Assembly (NCBI GenBank): GCA_007115705.1
Contig: QXEO01001040.1
Span: 1,040,693 to 1,104,692 of the forward strand
Length of the DNA stretch: 64,000 nt
Origin: Dactylis glomerata
Lineage: Eukaryota; Streptophyta; Magnoliopsida; Poales; Poaceae
Reading direction: 5' to 3'
Under the pieces are notes generated by a model. The model saw only the letters and a program-made list of their open reading frames with translations, did no database searches and was not told the DNA's origin. Of the stretch, positions 21,068 to 33,105 are shown piece after piece (the first letter of the stretch is position 1; each line of letters starts with the position of its first letter). The position numbers and the translations under genes are program-made.

Positions 21068-24000
21068 TGTAACACCCAAATTTCCAGAAATTCCAAGTGC
21101 CCGTTATGTATTCCACCACAATCCCAGAATCATTGTTGTGATACACATAACGTAGTTGGTAACCAGTTCCATAGACATTACAATACGAATAGTTCAAATA
21201 CAATGGTCATAGTGACCAAGTTCATATTACAACACAATATAGCAGCGGAGATAACGTCTTCGGGTCCATGCCTTCACCCTACAGGCAATGGCGACTCAGG
21301 AGATGATCTTAGTTCTGGTACTCATCTTCATAACCTTCCTCCGGATATTCTTCCCCATAGTCTGGCCAAGTTGATAGCCAGGGACACAGCCATGAGTACA
21401 TTGGATGCACTCGCAAACCATCTTATAAACAAAATGATGAAGTAGATATGCAAGGTTGATATGGTGGACTAAGCACTAAGTTTATTGGCAAAAGCTAGTT
21501 TTATTTCCCAAGAATGTTCATTAGTAGAGAAGAAGATTTAATTCTCTAAGTAAATCTAAAGAGGAACTTCAAGTGTTGGTCAACATCAATGTCAAGTCAA
21601 GTCATTCACCAAGTTCACCATAAGTTGTTAACATTCTTGACAAAAGTCAAGTACAGCTTGCCAACTGTCCATGACCGCGGACGCGGCTATTCGAATAGTT
21701 TTGAAACCTCTGCAGAGGGGTACACTTTACCCACAAGATTCGATACATCTGCCGGGAGAAATCCACGGATCGTCATACACAAAGTATGCGAGTTTCAGAT
21801 AATCAAACAAACTCTTTCACTTATTCACTCTAGTATAGGATCCTTTCATAGAGCCCGAGACACGGACATCTCCGTTCCGGCGTCTCTAGTTTTGCCCGTT
21901 ACAGGATGCTGTATGAATGGAAATTTCCACCCGGTTCGGAAGTACCCGCGCACGGTGCACTTCTATAAAGGATGATACAAGGTCTCCCATACTAGGGTGA
22001 ACAAGCTACGGACTAAGCCCCTTCCCATTTAGGGGTAGTGTGGTCGTACGGTAATGGTTGGCTCACATGGTACATCACTTATCATCATTTACAAATACAT
22101 TCCATAGTCCTTAGTCAAGATTATTTTCCTTCATAAAACCATCATGTAGGAGAAATCTCCGATTCAAATTTCCAAGTTCAAGTCACCAATTTCAAATAGG
22201 GTTCCCCTTATAGAAAGCCTCAATTTTATTAGCGACTAAGAAGCTATATAGAATGATGATACCACTAAATAGTGTAGGATAAACTCAACTTGATACTCTT
22301 GTTAAGCAAGATATCAACACACAACTATCTTTCTAGGGTAGCAATTCAATCATGCAATTTACTTAAAAACAAGTAGAATGCAAAAGCAAAACTAGGCATT
22401 TGGAGTATGATTCAAAAGATGGCTTGCCTTGGTTGGCAAAGTGTCCTGGGTAGTCTTCTTCTTCTTGATAAAATCCCCCCTCAATATCCTCCTCAGCAAC
22501 ACTAGCGTCTAATAACGAATAAACACAATGCACACAATCATTAAATAATACTAACAACATTCCATGCACACATAATTGTTTTCAAACAATAGAATTCATG
22601 TTGGATTTTATTGAGTTGGTTTGCAAGTTATCTTCCAAGTTTTCATTAAGTGTGCAAGTTAGATTTTTCTACCATGTGCCATATGTTGTTCACTTTCTTA
22701 GCGTTGGTATGAAACTAGGGATATTAGGGCTAGTTCAAGTGGAGAGGGATTAACTAAGTAACTTGGTGGTGGGGGAAAATTTAAACTAAGTGCATATTGG
22801 GATCTATCATTTTATGCTACACACTAGGGTGGGATTAGGGCTTAATTGATAGCACTAACAAAGTTTTATTTGAATAAGGTTGGACTAAACAGTAGACAAG
22901 TTGACTAGTGAGCTCATAAACCAAGTTTCAAGATTTTAGGAGGTTTAAACAATTTTCTAGAAATTTCCTAAGATTAAGAAGGCTATGGTCAAAGTATTCT
23001 TATTAAATTAAATCACTAACTCAAATTGGATTATGAATGATTCCAGGGGCTAGATAATTTCCTAAGCTTACCAACGCATATTTATTTGCTAGAAATGGAC
23101 TTGTAAAACTCCGGGAATTTAAATTTGAAAATCATATCTGAAACAATTTTTAAAACGGGCGGGAAAATAAAAATCGCTTCGGACCGAAAGCTAACCGAGC
23201 TGGGCCGCTTCCGAAGAAACCCGAACGGGCCGGCCCAACTGGACGAAACAGAGCGGGAGCGTTTCTAAAAAAATTCGAACTGGCAGGCGAGGGTCCTCTC
23301 GTCAGGTCACTTAAGTGACCGAACCGGTACGCTGCCGTTGGATTCTAATCCAACGGCGCGTCGGCGTCGTTTCCATCGGCGAGGGCGGGAGCCCACCGGC
23401 GTGCAGTAGAGAAGAGGACGTCGACGGCGAGGGACGTAGGGGAGGAAGAGCTCGACGGCGCGGGGCAGAAAAGATTCCGGCGGCCCTTCTCCTCCACCTC
23501 CCGGCGTCCGCTCTTCCAACGGTGGCCGAACGCGGTGGCGCCACCCACGTCCAGGAGCTCACCGGCGGAGCTGGCTAAGACGAACGAGAGAGAACGAAGG
23601 GAAGAGAGGTTGTCTGGGAGGTAGCTGGGGATGGTGCGGGTTCGATGGCGTGCTCGGAGGGGGGTTTTATAGGCCGGAGCGGGCTGGAGCGGGGGTGTCC
23701 AGAAGGTGGCCGGGGCGGGTGTCTGGCGACGTGCAATGGGCAAAGCCGGGCGCGGCGGCCTTGGGAGCATGCTGGCGGGGTGAGGTCATGGCGTCGGGGC
23801 ACTGTGGACATGTTGTGGCGAGCTCACGCCGGTCGGTAGCGTGCAGGGAGGCAGAGGGAAAGGAGAGGGGGTCCGGGCTGTTTCCTCCCTTTCTCCCGAG
23901 TCTCTCGGACGGGGTCCGGGCTGGGGGGTTGTGGAGTCGACAGAGGGGGAGTCCACGGGTATGGCTACAAGGCTAGGGCGTACGGGGACGGCGTCGGCCA

Positions 24001-24632
24001 CAGTAGTTTAGATTTCACCGAAATTTGCCCACCAGGTGTTCGACACAATGCCCGCATGAATTTCAAATTCGAATTTTTGAAAACTGCCACCGTGGGTTGT
24101 CAAGATATTTCATAAGGATTCCAAATCTATTTTTGTTCTAAAGAAATATCATGGTTTGCAAAAATTTGAATTCAAAAATAGGGTTTGGTTGCTGATTCAG
24201 ATTCAATCTTTGGCAGATGTTTGAGTTAGGTTAGAATTTGAATTTTTGTTTGAAACTTCTTGGTCAAGTTAGTATGCAGCCTGGTCAAGCTCAACTAACT
24301 GACCACACCCTTAGTTGAGTTACAGATTGCTTAATCTAAGTGTCCAAAGTAGGGTAGTCAATAACATTTTCTAGATCAAACTTTTCTTCTCTTTTTCTTT
24401 ATTCCCTTTGCTTCTGGTTTCTTTGGTCCTTGTAGCTCTTCTCTAATGCTTCTGTTAGTTAAGTGTGAATTGACTAAACATTGCACAACAAATTATAACA
24501 CACATGAAATCATAGAAGACATATATTAGACATCTATGCATACATGCAATATGAATGAAAAAGTTTTATCCTGGTCCAAAATTTGGCTCTTTAATTAATA
24601 GGAAATGGATTACAAATTTTTGAGTTGTTACA
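21068..24632 (-). repeat. 5' LTR of the Gypsy element
   Basis: 3565 bp with ends TGTAACACCC and TTGTTACA; partner of 11714-15280. It carries the promoter and RNA start of the element somewhere inside, which I could not place with confidence. A conserved block CTCTGCAGAGGGGTACACTT near 21708 is shared with other LTRs in this window. Confidence 0.95.
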
Positions 24633-24637
24633 AGTAT
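24633..24637. repeat. target-site duplication AGTAT, right copy
   Basis: Follows the LTR end TTGTTACA and matches 11709-11713 exactly. Confidence 0.95.
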
Positions 24638-26746
24638 TAGATTACGAGTACTTTGGTGATGTGATATGTTTTGACACAACCTACAAGACAAATAGTTATG
24701 GCACACCATTTGCGGTTTTTGTTGGTGTCAACCATCATAAGCAAACAGTGGTTTTTGGAGCGGCATTATTATATGATGAAACAAAAGAAACATTTGAATG
24801 GTTGTTTGAAACATTCAAAGAAGCCATGTCAGGAAAAGAACCAAAGACAATACTGACCAATCAATGTGCAGCCATTATCAGGGCCATTAGTACTATTTTC
24901 TCTAACTCAACACATCGTCTATGTGTGTGGCACATGTATCAGAATGCCGCAAAACATTTGAGCCATGTTTTCCAAGGTTCCAAGACATTTAAGAAAGATT
25001 TTGGAAAGTGTGTTTTCTATTTTGAAGAAGTTGATGAATTTATAACTGCTTGGAATGTTATGTTAAAGGCATATAATTTGGAAGACAATGAGTGGCTACA
25101 TACGCTATTCAAGAGCAGAGAAGTGGGCTTTGGTTTATGGTCGGCAAACCTTTTGCGCAGATATGATATCTACACAAAGAAGTGAGAGTCTCAATGCAAT
25201 GTTGAAGCGATACTTGCATGTTCGCCTCGATCTATTAGATTTCTTCAAGCACTATGAGAGGGCAGTGGATGACAGAAGGCATGCAGAATTGGAGAGTGAT
25301 TTCTATGCAAGTCAAACAACTCCCAAAGTGCCACGTGTTCGGATGTTGATGCAAACTTCGAAAGAATATACACCAGCAATGTTTGAGATATTCAAAGGAG
25401 AATATGACATGGTGATGGGATGTTGTTTGTACAATACTAGTCATAGCGACTCAACTTCAGAATACAAAGTTAGTAATTCAGATCACCCCCGAAGCCATAG
25501 GTTTACAGTGAAATTTGATCCTAATGGACCAAAGGTTTCATGTTCATGCAAAAAGTTTGAATTTGTTGGGGTGTTGTGCCGCCATGCATTGAAGGTGTTG
25601 GATCACAACAATATCAAGGAGTTGGCACCGGAATATTTCTTGAAAAGGTGGACAAGACATGCAAAAAAAGGATCATCACAGGCAATACAAAAGTGTGCAA
25701 ATGATGAAGATACTAGAGTCATGCTAGCTAGACGGTACGGATCATTATGTCGTTCTTATAATAACATCTTGAGCAAAGCAGCGGAAAGCGATGAGGCATA
25801 TGCACTGTTACAAAGTGCTTCAATAGAACTAATGGAAAAGGTGGACCAGATCATGCATGGAAATCAATCGGAAGATATATCACCTAATTGTAAAGAAGTA
25901 GAGAAGCAACCAGTTAAATGCAACAAAGAAAAAGAAGTCCAGGTACAAGGAATAAAGAGAAAAGAACCAGGCAGTAGTAGCAAGCGGATGAAATCTGGAC
26001 TTGAACAGAACAGTAAGGCAAAACCCAAGAAAGGTATGCTACAACACAAAAAATATATCTATATACATACAATATGTTTATGAAACTATTCTCATGATTT
26101 TTTTTTCAAACAGGGCAAGAACCAAAGCACAAGAATGGTGATTGTGCTTCTGCATCATCATCCCAGGCAAATCCTTGTTTCCCCATGTCAAATGAGAACT
26201 ACAACTTGCAAGCATTTCAGCACCCTATGCCTCAACTACATGGCGCCAACTACAATTTGCAAGCACTACCGGGCGTTATGCCTGTACTACCACACGTTGT
26301 GCCTCCGATGCCACGGGTTGAGAACTACAATTTGCAAGTACTGCAACATGCGACGCCTCCACTGCCTCAAGCAAATGCTACTTTTCAGCAGTTACTTGGC
26401 TTACAACAACAACAACCATATTTTTATTATAACACTCAACCAAGTCAGGTATATTTTTATTTAGTAAATCGGTAAAAGTTGATGTGAGTATTGGTATGTC
26501 AATTCACCTGTATTAACTTGTTGATTTATAATGTATGCAGACTAGTGGTTCTGCAGTGTTACCAAACTTGGATTGGTCAGCATATCAAAATGATCAGCCA
26601 TCTAAGGTATTACTATTTCACTTACAAGTAGTTCTCAAATGTAATGTTCTTCCAATGTAACGAATTCAAGTTTGTATATTCTAAAAATTGTTTGTTTTTT
26701 CTTGCAGCTCTTCAATAGCCAACCAAATCATCCACAAAATAAATAA
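24638..26746 (+). pseudogene. FRS gene, 3' part: MULE and SWIM domains, exons 2-5
   Basis: The reading resumes as LDYEYFGDVICFDTTYKTN, the start of the MULE transposase-like domain, through FAVFVGVNHHKQTVVFG, TNQCAAI (other members usually have TDQDAAM) and HRLCVWHMYQNA. Near 25116 two bases appear lost (AGCAGAGAAGTGG), after which KWALVYGR and RSESLNAMLKRYL continue in a new frame. The SWIM zinc-finger is VSCSCKKFEFVGVLCRHALK. A basic Lys-rich stretch ends exon 2 at 26033. Exon 3 (26114-26448) has three imperfect repeats each starting NYNLQ in a Pro/Gln-rich tail. Exons 4 and 5 end at TAA 26744-26746. Confidence 0.9.
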
Positions 26747-27132
26747 TTTTAAATAGCTTTATGTGAACTTTGCTTGTCAGTATTGCTGTACAAAACACGG
26801 GATGTGGAATTTCATCTCACCATCCATGTTACTGCTGGATGTATAAGAGTATCGGTAGCTGAATAACAGGATGTGGTCTATATGCGTTTATAGCAATTTG
26901 CGTTTCCGGCTGCAGTTCCACAACGATTGATGTCCTATATTAAACAAATCTATATGCTACATGGGGAGTAAGCGGTACAGGTAATAAAGTGATGAACTTC
27001 ACTCACCTTTTGCCACCGAAGATTGTATGAACCTCCTCTCCCGTGCTTTCATGTCGACAGCGAGCAGGCCGCTGCTCACTATAGCCTCTCCTGCAGCGAG
27101 GCTTCTAGCTCCCCCTCCCTCTCTCTGTGAAC
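26747..27132. other. 3' flank of the FRS gene
   Basis: Probable 3' untranslated region followed by unremarkable DNA. No further gene is supported. Confidence 0.4.
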
Positions 27133-27507
27133 GAGCTCAACCGTCGCGGCCGCGGGCTCAACCGCCGAGGCTGTTGTCATCAGCTCAACCGCCCGCCGCT
27201 GCCGTTGCGAGCTCAACTGCCGCCACCCTCGCGAGCTCAATCGCCCTACGCCGCCGCCCTCGCGAGCTCAATCACCCTACGCCTCCGTCGCGGCTCAGCC
27301 ACAGAAGCCGCCGTCGCGAGCTCAGCCTTAGAGGCCGCCGTTGCGAGCTCAGCCGCAGAGACCGCCGCCGCGAGCTCAACCGCAGAGGCCGCTGTCGCGA
27401 GGTCAATCGCCCTACGCCGCCGTCGTGAGCTCAGCCGCAGAGGCCGCCGTCGCGAGCTCAGCCACAGAGGCCGCCGTCGCGAGCTCAACCGCCGACGCCG
27501 CCGTCGC
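27133..27507. repeat. 27-bp GC-rich minisatellite with GAGCTC core
   Basis: About a dozen imperfect units of about 27 bp, each starting GAGCTCAGCC or GAGCTCAACC and ending GCCGCCGTCGC. The last units (from about 27320) are the most regular; the first are degenerate and of variable length. Because 27 is a multiple of three, several frames stay open on both strands and give repetitive Ala/Arg/Ser peptides. I regard these as by-products, not genes. Confidence 0.88.
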
Positions 27508-30046
27508 AATCCTATTTCTAGTTCAGCTTGGTGAAATCATTGAACGGAGATGAGCTGCCTATAGCAATGGTGACTTCCTCTAGAGCAGTCCGTCCAACTG
27601 AGAGGATAAGGCCGGCAAGTTTCAGCAAAAAAAAGGAAAATAAGTTAATTGAGAAGTGGGGCCTACATGGACATGTGTCTCACGTCCATTGGCCCTGCAT
27701 AATAACGCGTCCAGGGCTCCCTGCAGGAGAGCCGAACCCGCCTGGACGGTGGTACATGTGTTCGAGTTCGGCGCGATCCAAATCTGATTGATCTCATCAA
27801 AATTAAGGTGTGACCTGAGGAAGTCGCTGGAAACAACAACTCGCTAGCAGGCCAAAATCTAGATAGACCGATAGACCAGGTAGAAAACACCAAATTTTCA
27901 TTGCTTAATCATTTGGAGTTGGGGACAAACAGTAGCTTCTACATACGAACTAGTTGCTGCATTTTTCATTGCAGACAAGCCCCTCGTAAAATCTAACTCT
28001 CGGGCAGGGGCCATCGTTTCCGGGCTTCTACATACGAACTAGTAGCTACATACTTCAGTTGGTGCTTGATGAAACATCATGGTGAGGAGAACTGCCAGCA
28101 TGTTAGAGTAGCCATCATGTTGATCAGGGATACAGGCAGATTGGTGCGGGCGAGATCTTGGCAATTGGTGGCTTGCCCGGGCTTGGTGGCTCAAGATTGC
28201 ACGGCCGGGTTGGCGGCGGCATGCTCCGCGACTCCGCGACAGTTGCAGCATAGACCTCCCTCCACCGGAAGAAGATGCACTGCTGAGACGCACACGAGAG
28301 AGGGACGCGCCGCATAATGATTGGTCCGGCTAGCGAGAGCATTTGGACCCGAGTTCCAAATTGCATTTCCGGAGAGAATATGTGTATGATAAGAAACCTT
28401 CTACTTCAGGAACACATCAGTAAACAGGTAAAGGTTGCCTTGAGTTCAGAGGAAGACCATGTACATCCCACGCCATTAATTTCTCAAATAATATTTCCAT
28501 CAGTTGTGTACAACTGGTAAGTCATAGCCACAATGTTACATTGTGTACTTCCCTCAAAAAAAAAAATGTTACATTGTGTATGCTAATGCCTGATGCCCAA
28601 ACCAGAGAAGATAATTAGCTCATAACCATGGTGAAGGCAATATGCGCTTTTCAGTGACCTGCTACTTATAATCTGTAGTCAAACTTTAGGTGAAGTATGA
28701 ATTTATGAGCACAAACGCCAACATGAGCCATTGGCTTTCTGTTAGTCCAATTGGATCTAAACATCCAATTTGCCTCCCCTTTCTGGAGCCTGCTTGATCT
28801 TGGCTGAGACACCAAGGTCTTAGATCAGTTCAGGGGTTTGTCAAGAGATAGGGTCATCAGCCAGACAGCCACATCTGGTTCATTACCATCACTATTATTT
28901 CCCCAACCATACTCCAAATAGTAGCAGTACTCCTTCATTGATTTACTTCTAACCGGTTATGGCATATTTAGACTATGGAACCAGATAAATTCTGTGCAGA
29001 TTCAAATTGACTGTCATGCATGCTGGGTTCTATCATTCTAATATGTGGTTATCAGCAGTGTTCAACATAGAATCTCTTCAGCATGGACCAATTCATTCTG
29101 ACGGTGACAGTCGTCGTGTTGATATGCAATGTTACTCAGCCTTGATTTGTGTTCTCTACCAAAAAAAGATGTTGTCCTCTTGAATGTAGCAACAGACTTG
29201 ACTGGATAGTCACCCCAACTGCAAACCTGCTTGGAGAAAGAACACAAGTCATCAGTAAATTTTCATGAGGTGATCTGGTATTTTTTGGACTGGAAGTAAT
29301 TGGTTTCTTAAGCGTGTACCACATCCATGTTACAGTTGATAAATTCAGTAAAGCTTCATCTGAACTGTATGAAAACTTCTCTTTTCTTACTATACATGCA
29401 TAAAAAGTCAGGGTCTCCCCTAGTGTTTTCGACAAAAAAATGTAGTAAAGCTTTGCTCAAATAACAAACAGTAAGAACTTTATCGTTTTATATCATTAGT
29501 CACTACTCTAGTTTCCGCAAATCACTCCTACGAAAATATGAATGGAAGCTCTATGTGCAAGCCCACAACAATGTCTTACATCACTAAATGACTCTGCTTA
29601 TTTTATTGGTCCAGTTTTTTTTTGACAGAGATATTGGTCTAGTTGATTACATCATAGCATGTATACACCCAGCGAATCACTATAAAAGGGCCTTCTAACG
29701 ATAAAAAGTATCTAGATTCTCAGCCTACTGCAATTCAGACAAGATATGAAACGACTACACATTATAGCCATGTTTATAACATAGAACAATAAGAACTATG
29801 ACCACCCATGACCATATAGAACTTCTTGAACTACACATGTACATGGAAACAAACCTAGAAAAATTATTTCAGAGGAGGCAACTCAAGCTAAAACTCTAGT
29901 GGTTCCATGTTCATTAGTCAGGATTCAAATAAAAACTTGTTAGTGAACATACCTCACAATCACATTTGTTCGCATTTATTTTGTATCATGAAGACCCTCA
30001 TATGTGCAAAGAAGGACTGGAAGCACGATTAATAGTGCCACATGTG
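27508..30046. other. no gene recognised; 3' side of the PPR gene
   Basis: About 2.5 kb without a supportable coding region. Short frames near 27660-28360 and 29060-29435 match nothing I know and lack regular structure. The part closest to 30046 probably holds the 3' untranslated region of the minus-strand PPR gene, but I could not place a poly(A) site with confidence. Confidence 0.45.
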
Positions 30047-31076
30047 TCATGACATTCTTGCCCGTCTTGTTAAATGTTTGCCACGCTGTGGAATTAGATT
30101 ATATTTGCCTGCCCCTCTCCAATGGTCTCTGTTGGCCAACAGGAAATTTTTGAATTCCTTATCAAGTATTGGATCGGATGCAAAACCATTTAATTTCATT
30201 TCATCATAATACTCTAAAGCTCGTGGTATGCATCCGTGTTTAACCAAACCTTGTATCACTGCCATATAGTGTACATAAGCAGGCCTAAGGTCATATCTTT
30301 TCATTTCATTCCACACTCTCAGAGCACTGCCAGACTCATTCAACTGAATAAACTTATTTATAAGCATGAGAAATGTATCACTGTTAGGGCCACAACCATC
30401 TTCTTTCATTTTCCTCAGTAGCTGCAATGTTTCGTCAATGCCTTCTTGTTTTAAAAATGCATTGTACGTCGAAATGGTTGGAACAATGCCCTTCATTATC
30501 ATGTCTTCCATTATCTTTCGCGCTTCGTCAAGTTTGCAACTTTCACAAAGTGGAATTATAATACTGTTGTATGTTTCAACATCCGGTTGGAGACCTTCAT
30601 CTGCAATTTTACTGAGAACATTTTTTGCATCCTTCATGCAATTCTCTTTTGTCAGAACGTAAACAAGTGAATTATAGACACCAATACCAGGAGTCCAGCC
30701 TCTCTTCTTCATCTCATCATAAAGTCTCAGAGTATCAAAAAGGTTTCCTACTTTTGAGAAACAACAGACCATGAGAGTATAAGATGTACCATCAGGAGTA
30801 ATGCAGCAATTTGACATTTCCCGCCAAACTCTCTTTACTTCAGCCACATCAGTGAATATATTACACCAACCATCAAGAACTATATTGAAACCTTCTGCCG
30901 TGAGCGGAAAAAAATTCTTTCTTGTAAGAAGCAACTCCTCAGCATCTTCTATGTTTTTACTTTTGCAAAGAGCATGAAGAAGGGAGTAAAATACAGTTTG
31001 GTCTGCTTCCAATTTAAATCTCTCCATCGCATCAAAGGTCTTGACAGCTTTCTTCACCTCGTTGACAGCTGCATAC
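30047..31076 (-). CDS. PPR gene exon 2
   Basis: 1030 nt carrying nearly all of the repeats, with a basic C-terminal end (GKHLTRRARMS) before the stop. Starting the exon at 31076 is fixed by the acceptor CAG and by frame continuity with exon 1. Confidence 0.88.
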
Positions 31077-32637
31077 CTGAAAAATTTATAACCAAATCCT
31101 TACAATGAAAGAAGCATGACGCAAAAATAGTAACAGTAAGTAATGTGCTACAATGGCGGCGACTGCTTTTCATCTTGGTGTTGACATTACAAAATCAAAA
31201 TATTGTTATGATGTCAAAAGTGATCCGATAATATAAGCGGAGCCCCACTGCAGTGCTAGTAAATGGATTCAGATGTAGGATTATATGTTTCATCCAGCAA
31301 ATCAGTTACATTAAAGGCACTAAAGGGACCAACTCATAGAAATAATGACAGTAACAAAACCATACCTAACAATAAAGATGCTAAGTTTAGCACCTCTGAT
31401 ATTGCAAACAACAATATAATAAGTAAACTGAACCAAGCATTCACGCACTACATGGCAACATCATCACTGACTATACTTTCATCATCATATAGCTAGAATA
31501 CTAGAACAGACTATGAAGATGAGTCATACGGTTTCTTATGTTTGACAACTTCTTACAAGCAGACAATCACTAAGCTCTTAAAATAACCTATGCACCTGTA
31601 GCTCAAGCATTCACATCCCCTTCTATGACCACAGTAGAAGCAATGCACATCACATAACAAAATAAGACGAATGCCACACAAGATTATTCACTAGAATGTT
31701 GAGTTCACTCCTACTTTTTCCTTGTTTACCTGAAAGCCAATCCAAAGAACTAGATCATTGCAGAAAAATTACCAGTATAACGAAGTAACAATCATCCTCT
31801 TCTTGTTCTCGAATATGTGTCTATTTCACTGATACACCAGTGTTCCCATGGGTGTTATTTACTTTTCCTATGTGTGGTATTTTATTGCAATCTCCTGAGA
31901 TTTCTAGTACACCACTGCGTCTTCCCAGCGTCCCGTCCTAAAACAAATGGCAAATTCCAAACATTGCCTACAGTACATGGATCGATAGCCGATGGGATAA
32001 GAGTTCACAGAGTACTGCTGTGCTCGCCAAATGCAAGATTATATATCTAAGGAATTCCTATATCTAATATAGCAAAATGGTGAAATATTATGAGCATACG
32101 ACCGCACCTCTCCATCAAGATGACCATGGCACGGCGGGTCAGCACCCCACGGCGCAGCATCCGCCGCACGGCAGCCCACGCGAGGTCGAATCGCCCAGCC
32201 CTCCCAGCAGCCCATATGGCCAGGTGCCACGCCTCGGCCGGCAGGGATCCGGTCCCCTCAGCCCAGGACGTGGCGCTGCACTCGTCGCCCCAGCGAAGCG
32301 CGAGCGCTACTGCCTCCGGGTCGCCGCGTAGCTCCCAGAGCGCGCGGACGAGGAGTGAGGGGGATGCCAGCGATGGGCGAGAAGAGGAGGACAGAAGCTG
32401 GGAAAGGGCGTCCTTCGGGGAAGACGCGGCGGAGGAGGCGTGTGAGATGCGGCGGACGAAGGAGGTGAGCTCGCCGTCGTCGTTGGGAGCAGGGGAGAGA
32501 GGGTGATCGTACTCGAAGTCGCTTTGGTCGGAGAGGGAGTTGGCGGTGGAGAGACTAAGGTAGCGAGAGGGGAGAAATGAGAAACGGTGGGGGAGGAGAA
32601 GTTGGCGGCGGAGGGCGGCGGTGAGCGGCGGCGCCAT
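30047..32637 (-). CDS. P-class pentatricopeptide repeat protein, two exons, probably mitochondrial
   Basis: PPR proteins bind organellar RNA in a sequence-specific way and act in its processing, stability or translation. Exon 1 is 32108-32637 and exon 2 is 30047-31076. The donor GAGAG|GTGCGG and acceptor TTTTTCAG|GTATGC give a 1031-bp intron, and the join (MERYAAVNEV) keeps frame, for 519 residues. The N-terminus (MAPPLTAALRRQLLLPHRF) is Arg/Ser-rich without acids, like a mitochondrial transit peptide. Exon 2 holds about nine or ten 35-residue repeats, for example GVYNSLVYVLTKENCMKDA and ETYNSIIIPLCESCKLDEA. No E, DYW or SMR tail is seen. It resembles the At1g80550 type from memory. There are no internal stops, so it looks functional. 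Confidence 0.9.
32108..32637 (-). CDS. PPR gene exon 1
   Basis: Starts at ATG (32637) and encodes the transit-peptide-like N-terminus and a lead-in helical region (AWHLAIWAAGRAGRFDLAWA) before the repeats. The coding length of 530 nt leaves two bases of a split Arg codon, completed by exon 2. Confidence 0.85.
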
Positions 32638-32803
32638 GCGAGAGGTCTGATGTTCTGTGAGCCCTTTGACCCCGATGCGTCGATGGTGGAGCTGGATATC
32701 ATCTGGTCCGTTCTTCTACATTAGACAATTTTTCTCTTAGCAAACATCAGTTGTTTTTTCTAAGAAAAATAGTTTTTGGATTGTATTAATTAGATAATAG
32801 TGT

Positions 32804-33002
32804 TACTCCCTCCCTCCGATCCATATTATTGTTCACAAATACGGATGTATGTTCCCACTAAAATGTGTCTAGATATAGCTGTATTAGCAAAGAGTATTAC
32901 TTCCTGACCCATAATACTCTTCGCTAATATGAATGTATCTAGATACATTTTAGTAGTAGATACATCGATATTTATAAAGAGTAATATGAGTCGGAGGGAG
33001 TA
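32804..33002. mobile_element. composite (dimer-like) Stowaway MITE
   Basis: Outer ends are TA-CTCCCTCCCTCCGATCC and GTCGGAGGGAG-TA. Internally there is a second inward-facing pair of arms around TTACTTCCTGACCCATAATA (about 32895-32920), as if two Stowaways had fused head to tail and lost the inner termini. Length is 199 bp against 107 bp for the copy at 2613. It lies about 170 bp upstream of the PPR start codon, inside the likely promoter. Confidence 0.85.
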
Positions 33003-33105
33003 GCGTTACAATCCCGAAGGATACGCACTCAAAAGAGGCTCATGAGCCGTTCCTAACCCGACACCGGTTCTATCTGGTAACATACCAAACCTAGCAGCTC
33101 ATAAC
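32990..33105. repeat. 116-bp repeat, copy 1
   Basis: Starts in the last bases of the composite Stowaway (GTCGGAGGGAGTAGCG) and ends CAGCTCATAAC. It matches 35410-35525 with only two differences seen. The two copies bracket a 2.3-kb Copia relic. Confidence 0.92.

Larger units (their letters stand above)
11714..24632 (-). mobile_element. Ty3/Gypsy chromodomain-type LTR retrotransposon, 12.9 kb
   Basis: Complete element on the minus strand: 5' LTR 21068-24632, primer-binding site, extra ORF, gag-protease, reverse transcriptase-RNase H, integrase-chromodomain-like end, polypurine tract, 3' LTR 11714-15280. Target duplication is AGTAT on both sides. LTRs of about 3.57 kb, pol order RT-RH-INT, and a chromodomain-like C-terminus point to the Tekay/Del branch of chromoviruses (inference). 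Pol is broken by a frameshift/deletion at the protease-RT junction and two stops, so this copy cannot make a full polyprotein. The insertion destroyed the FRS gene. Confidence 0.95.
10788..26746 (+). pseudogene. FAR1/FHY3-related (FRS) gene, five exons, split by a retrotransposon
   Basis: FRS proteins derive from Mutator-like transposases. Those characterised act in the nucleus as transcription regulators in far-red light signalling and other pathways. Proposed exons are 10788-10821, 11001-26033 (containing the 12.9-kb insertion), 26114-26448, 26541-26606 and 26708-26746. Every intron has GT..AG ends and all joins keep frame. Domain order is FAR1 zinc-finger, MULE transposase-like domain, SWIM zinc-finger, basic Lys-rich stretch, then a Gln/Pro-rich tail. 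Breaks: a 1-base loss near 11583, the LTR element at 11714-24632, and an apparent 2-base loss near 25116. The five-exon gene structure favours a domesticated FRS gene over a mobile MULE, but no flanking repeats were checked exhaustively. Confidence 0.88.

Noticed and set aside
27027..27560. Ala/Arg/Ser-rich frames of up to about 135 codons
   Set aside because: Generated by the 27-bp minisatellite; several frames on both strands are equally open, which argues against coding.
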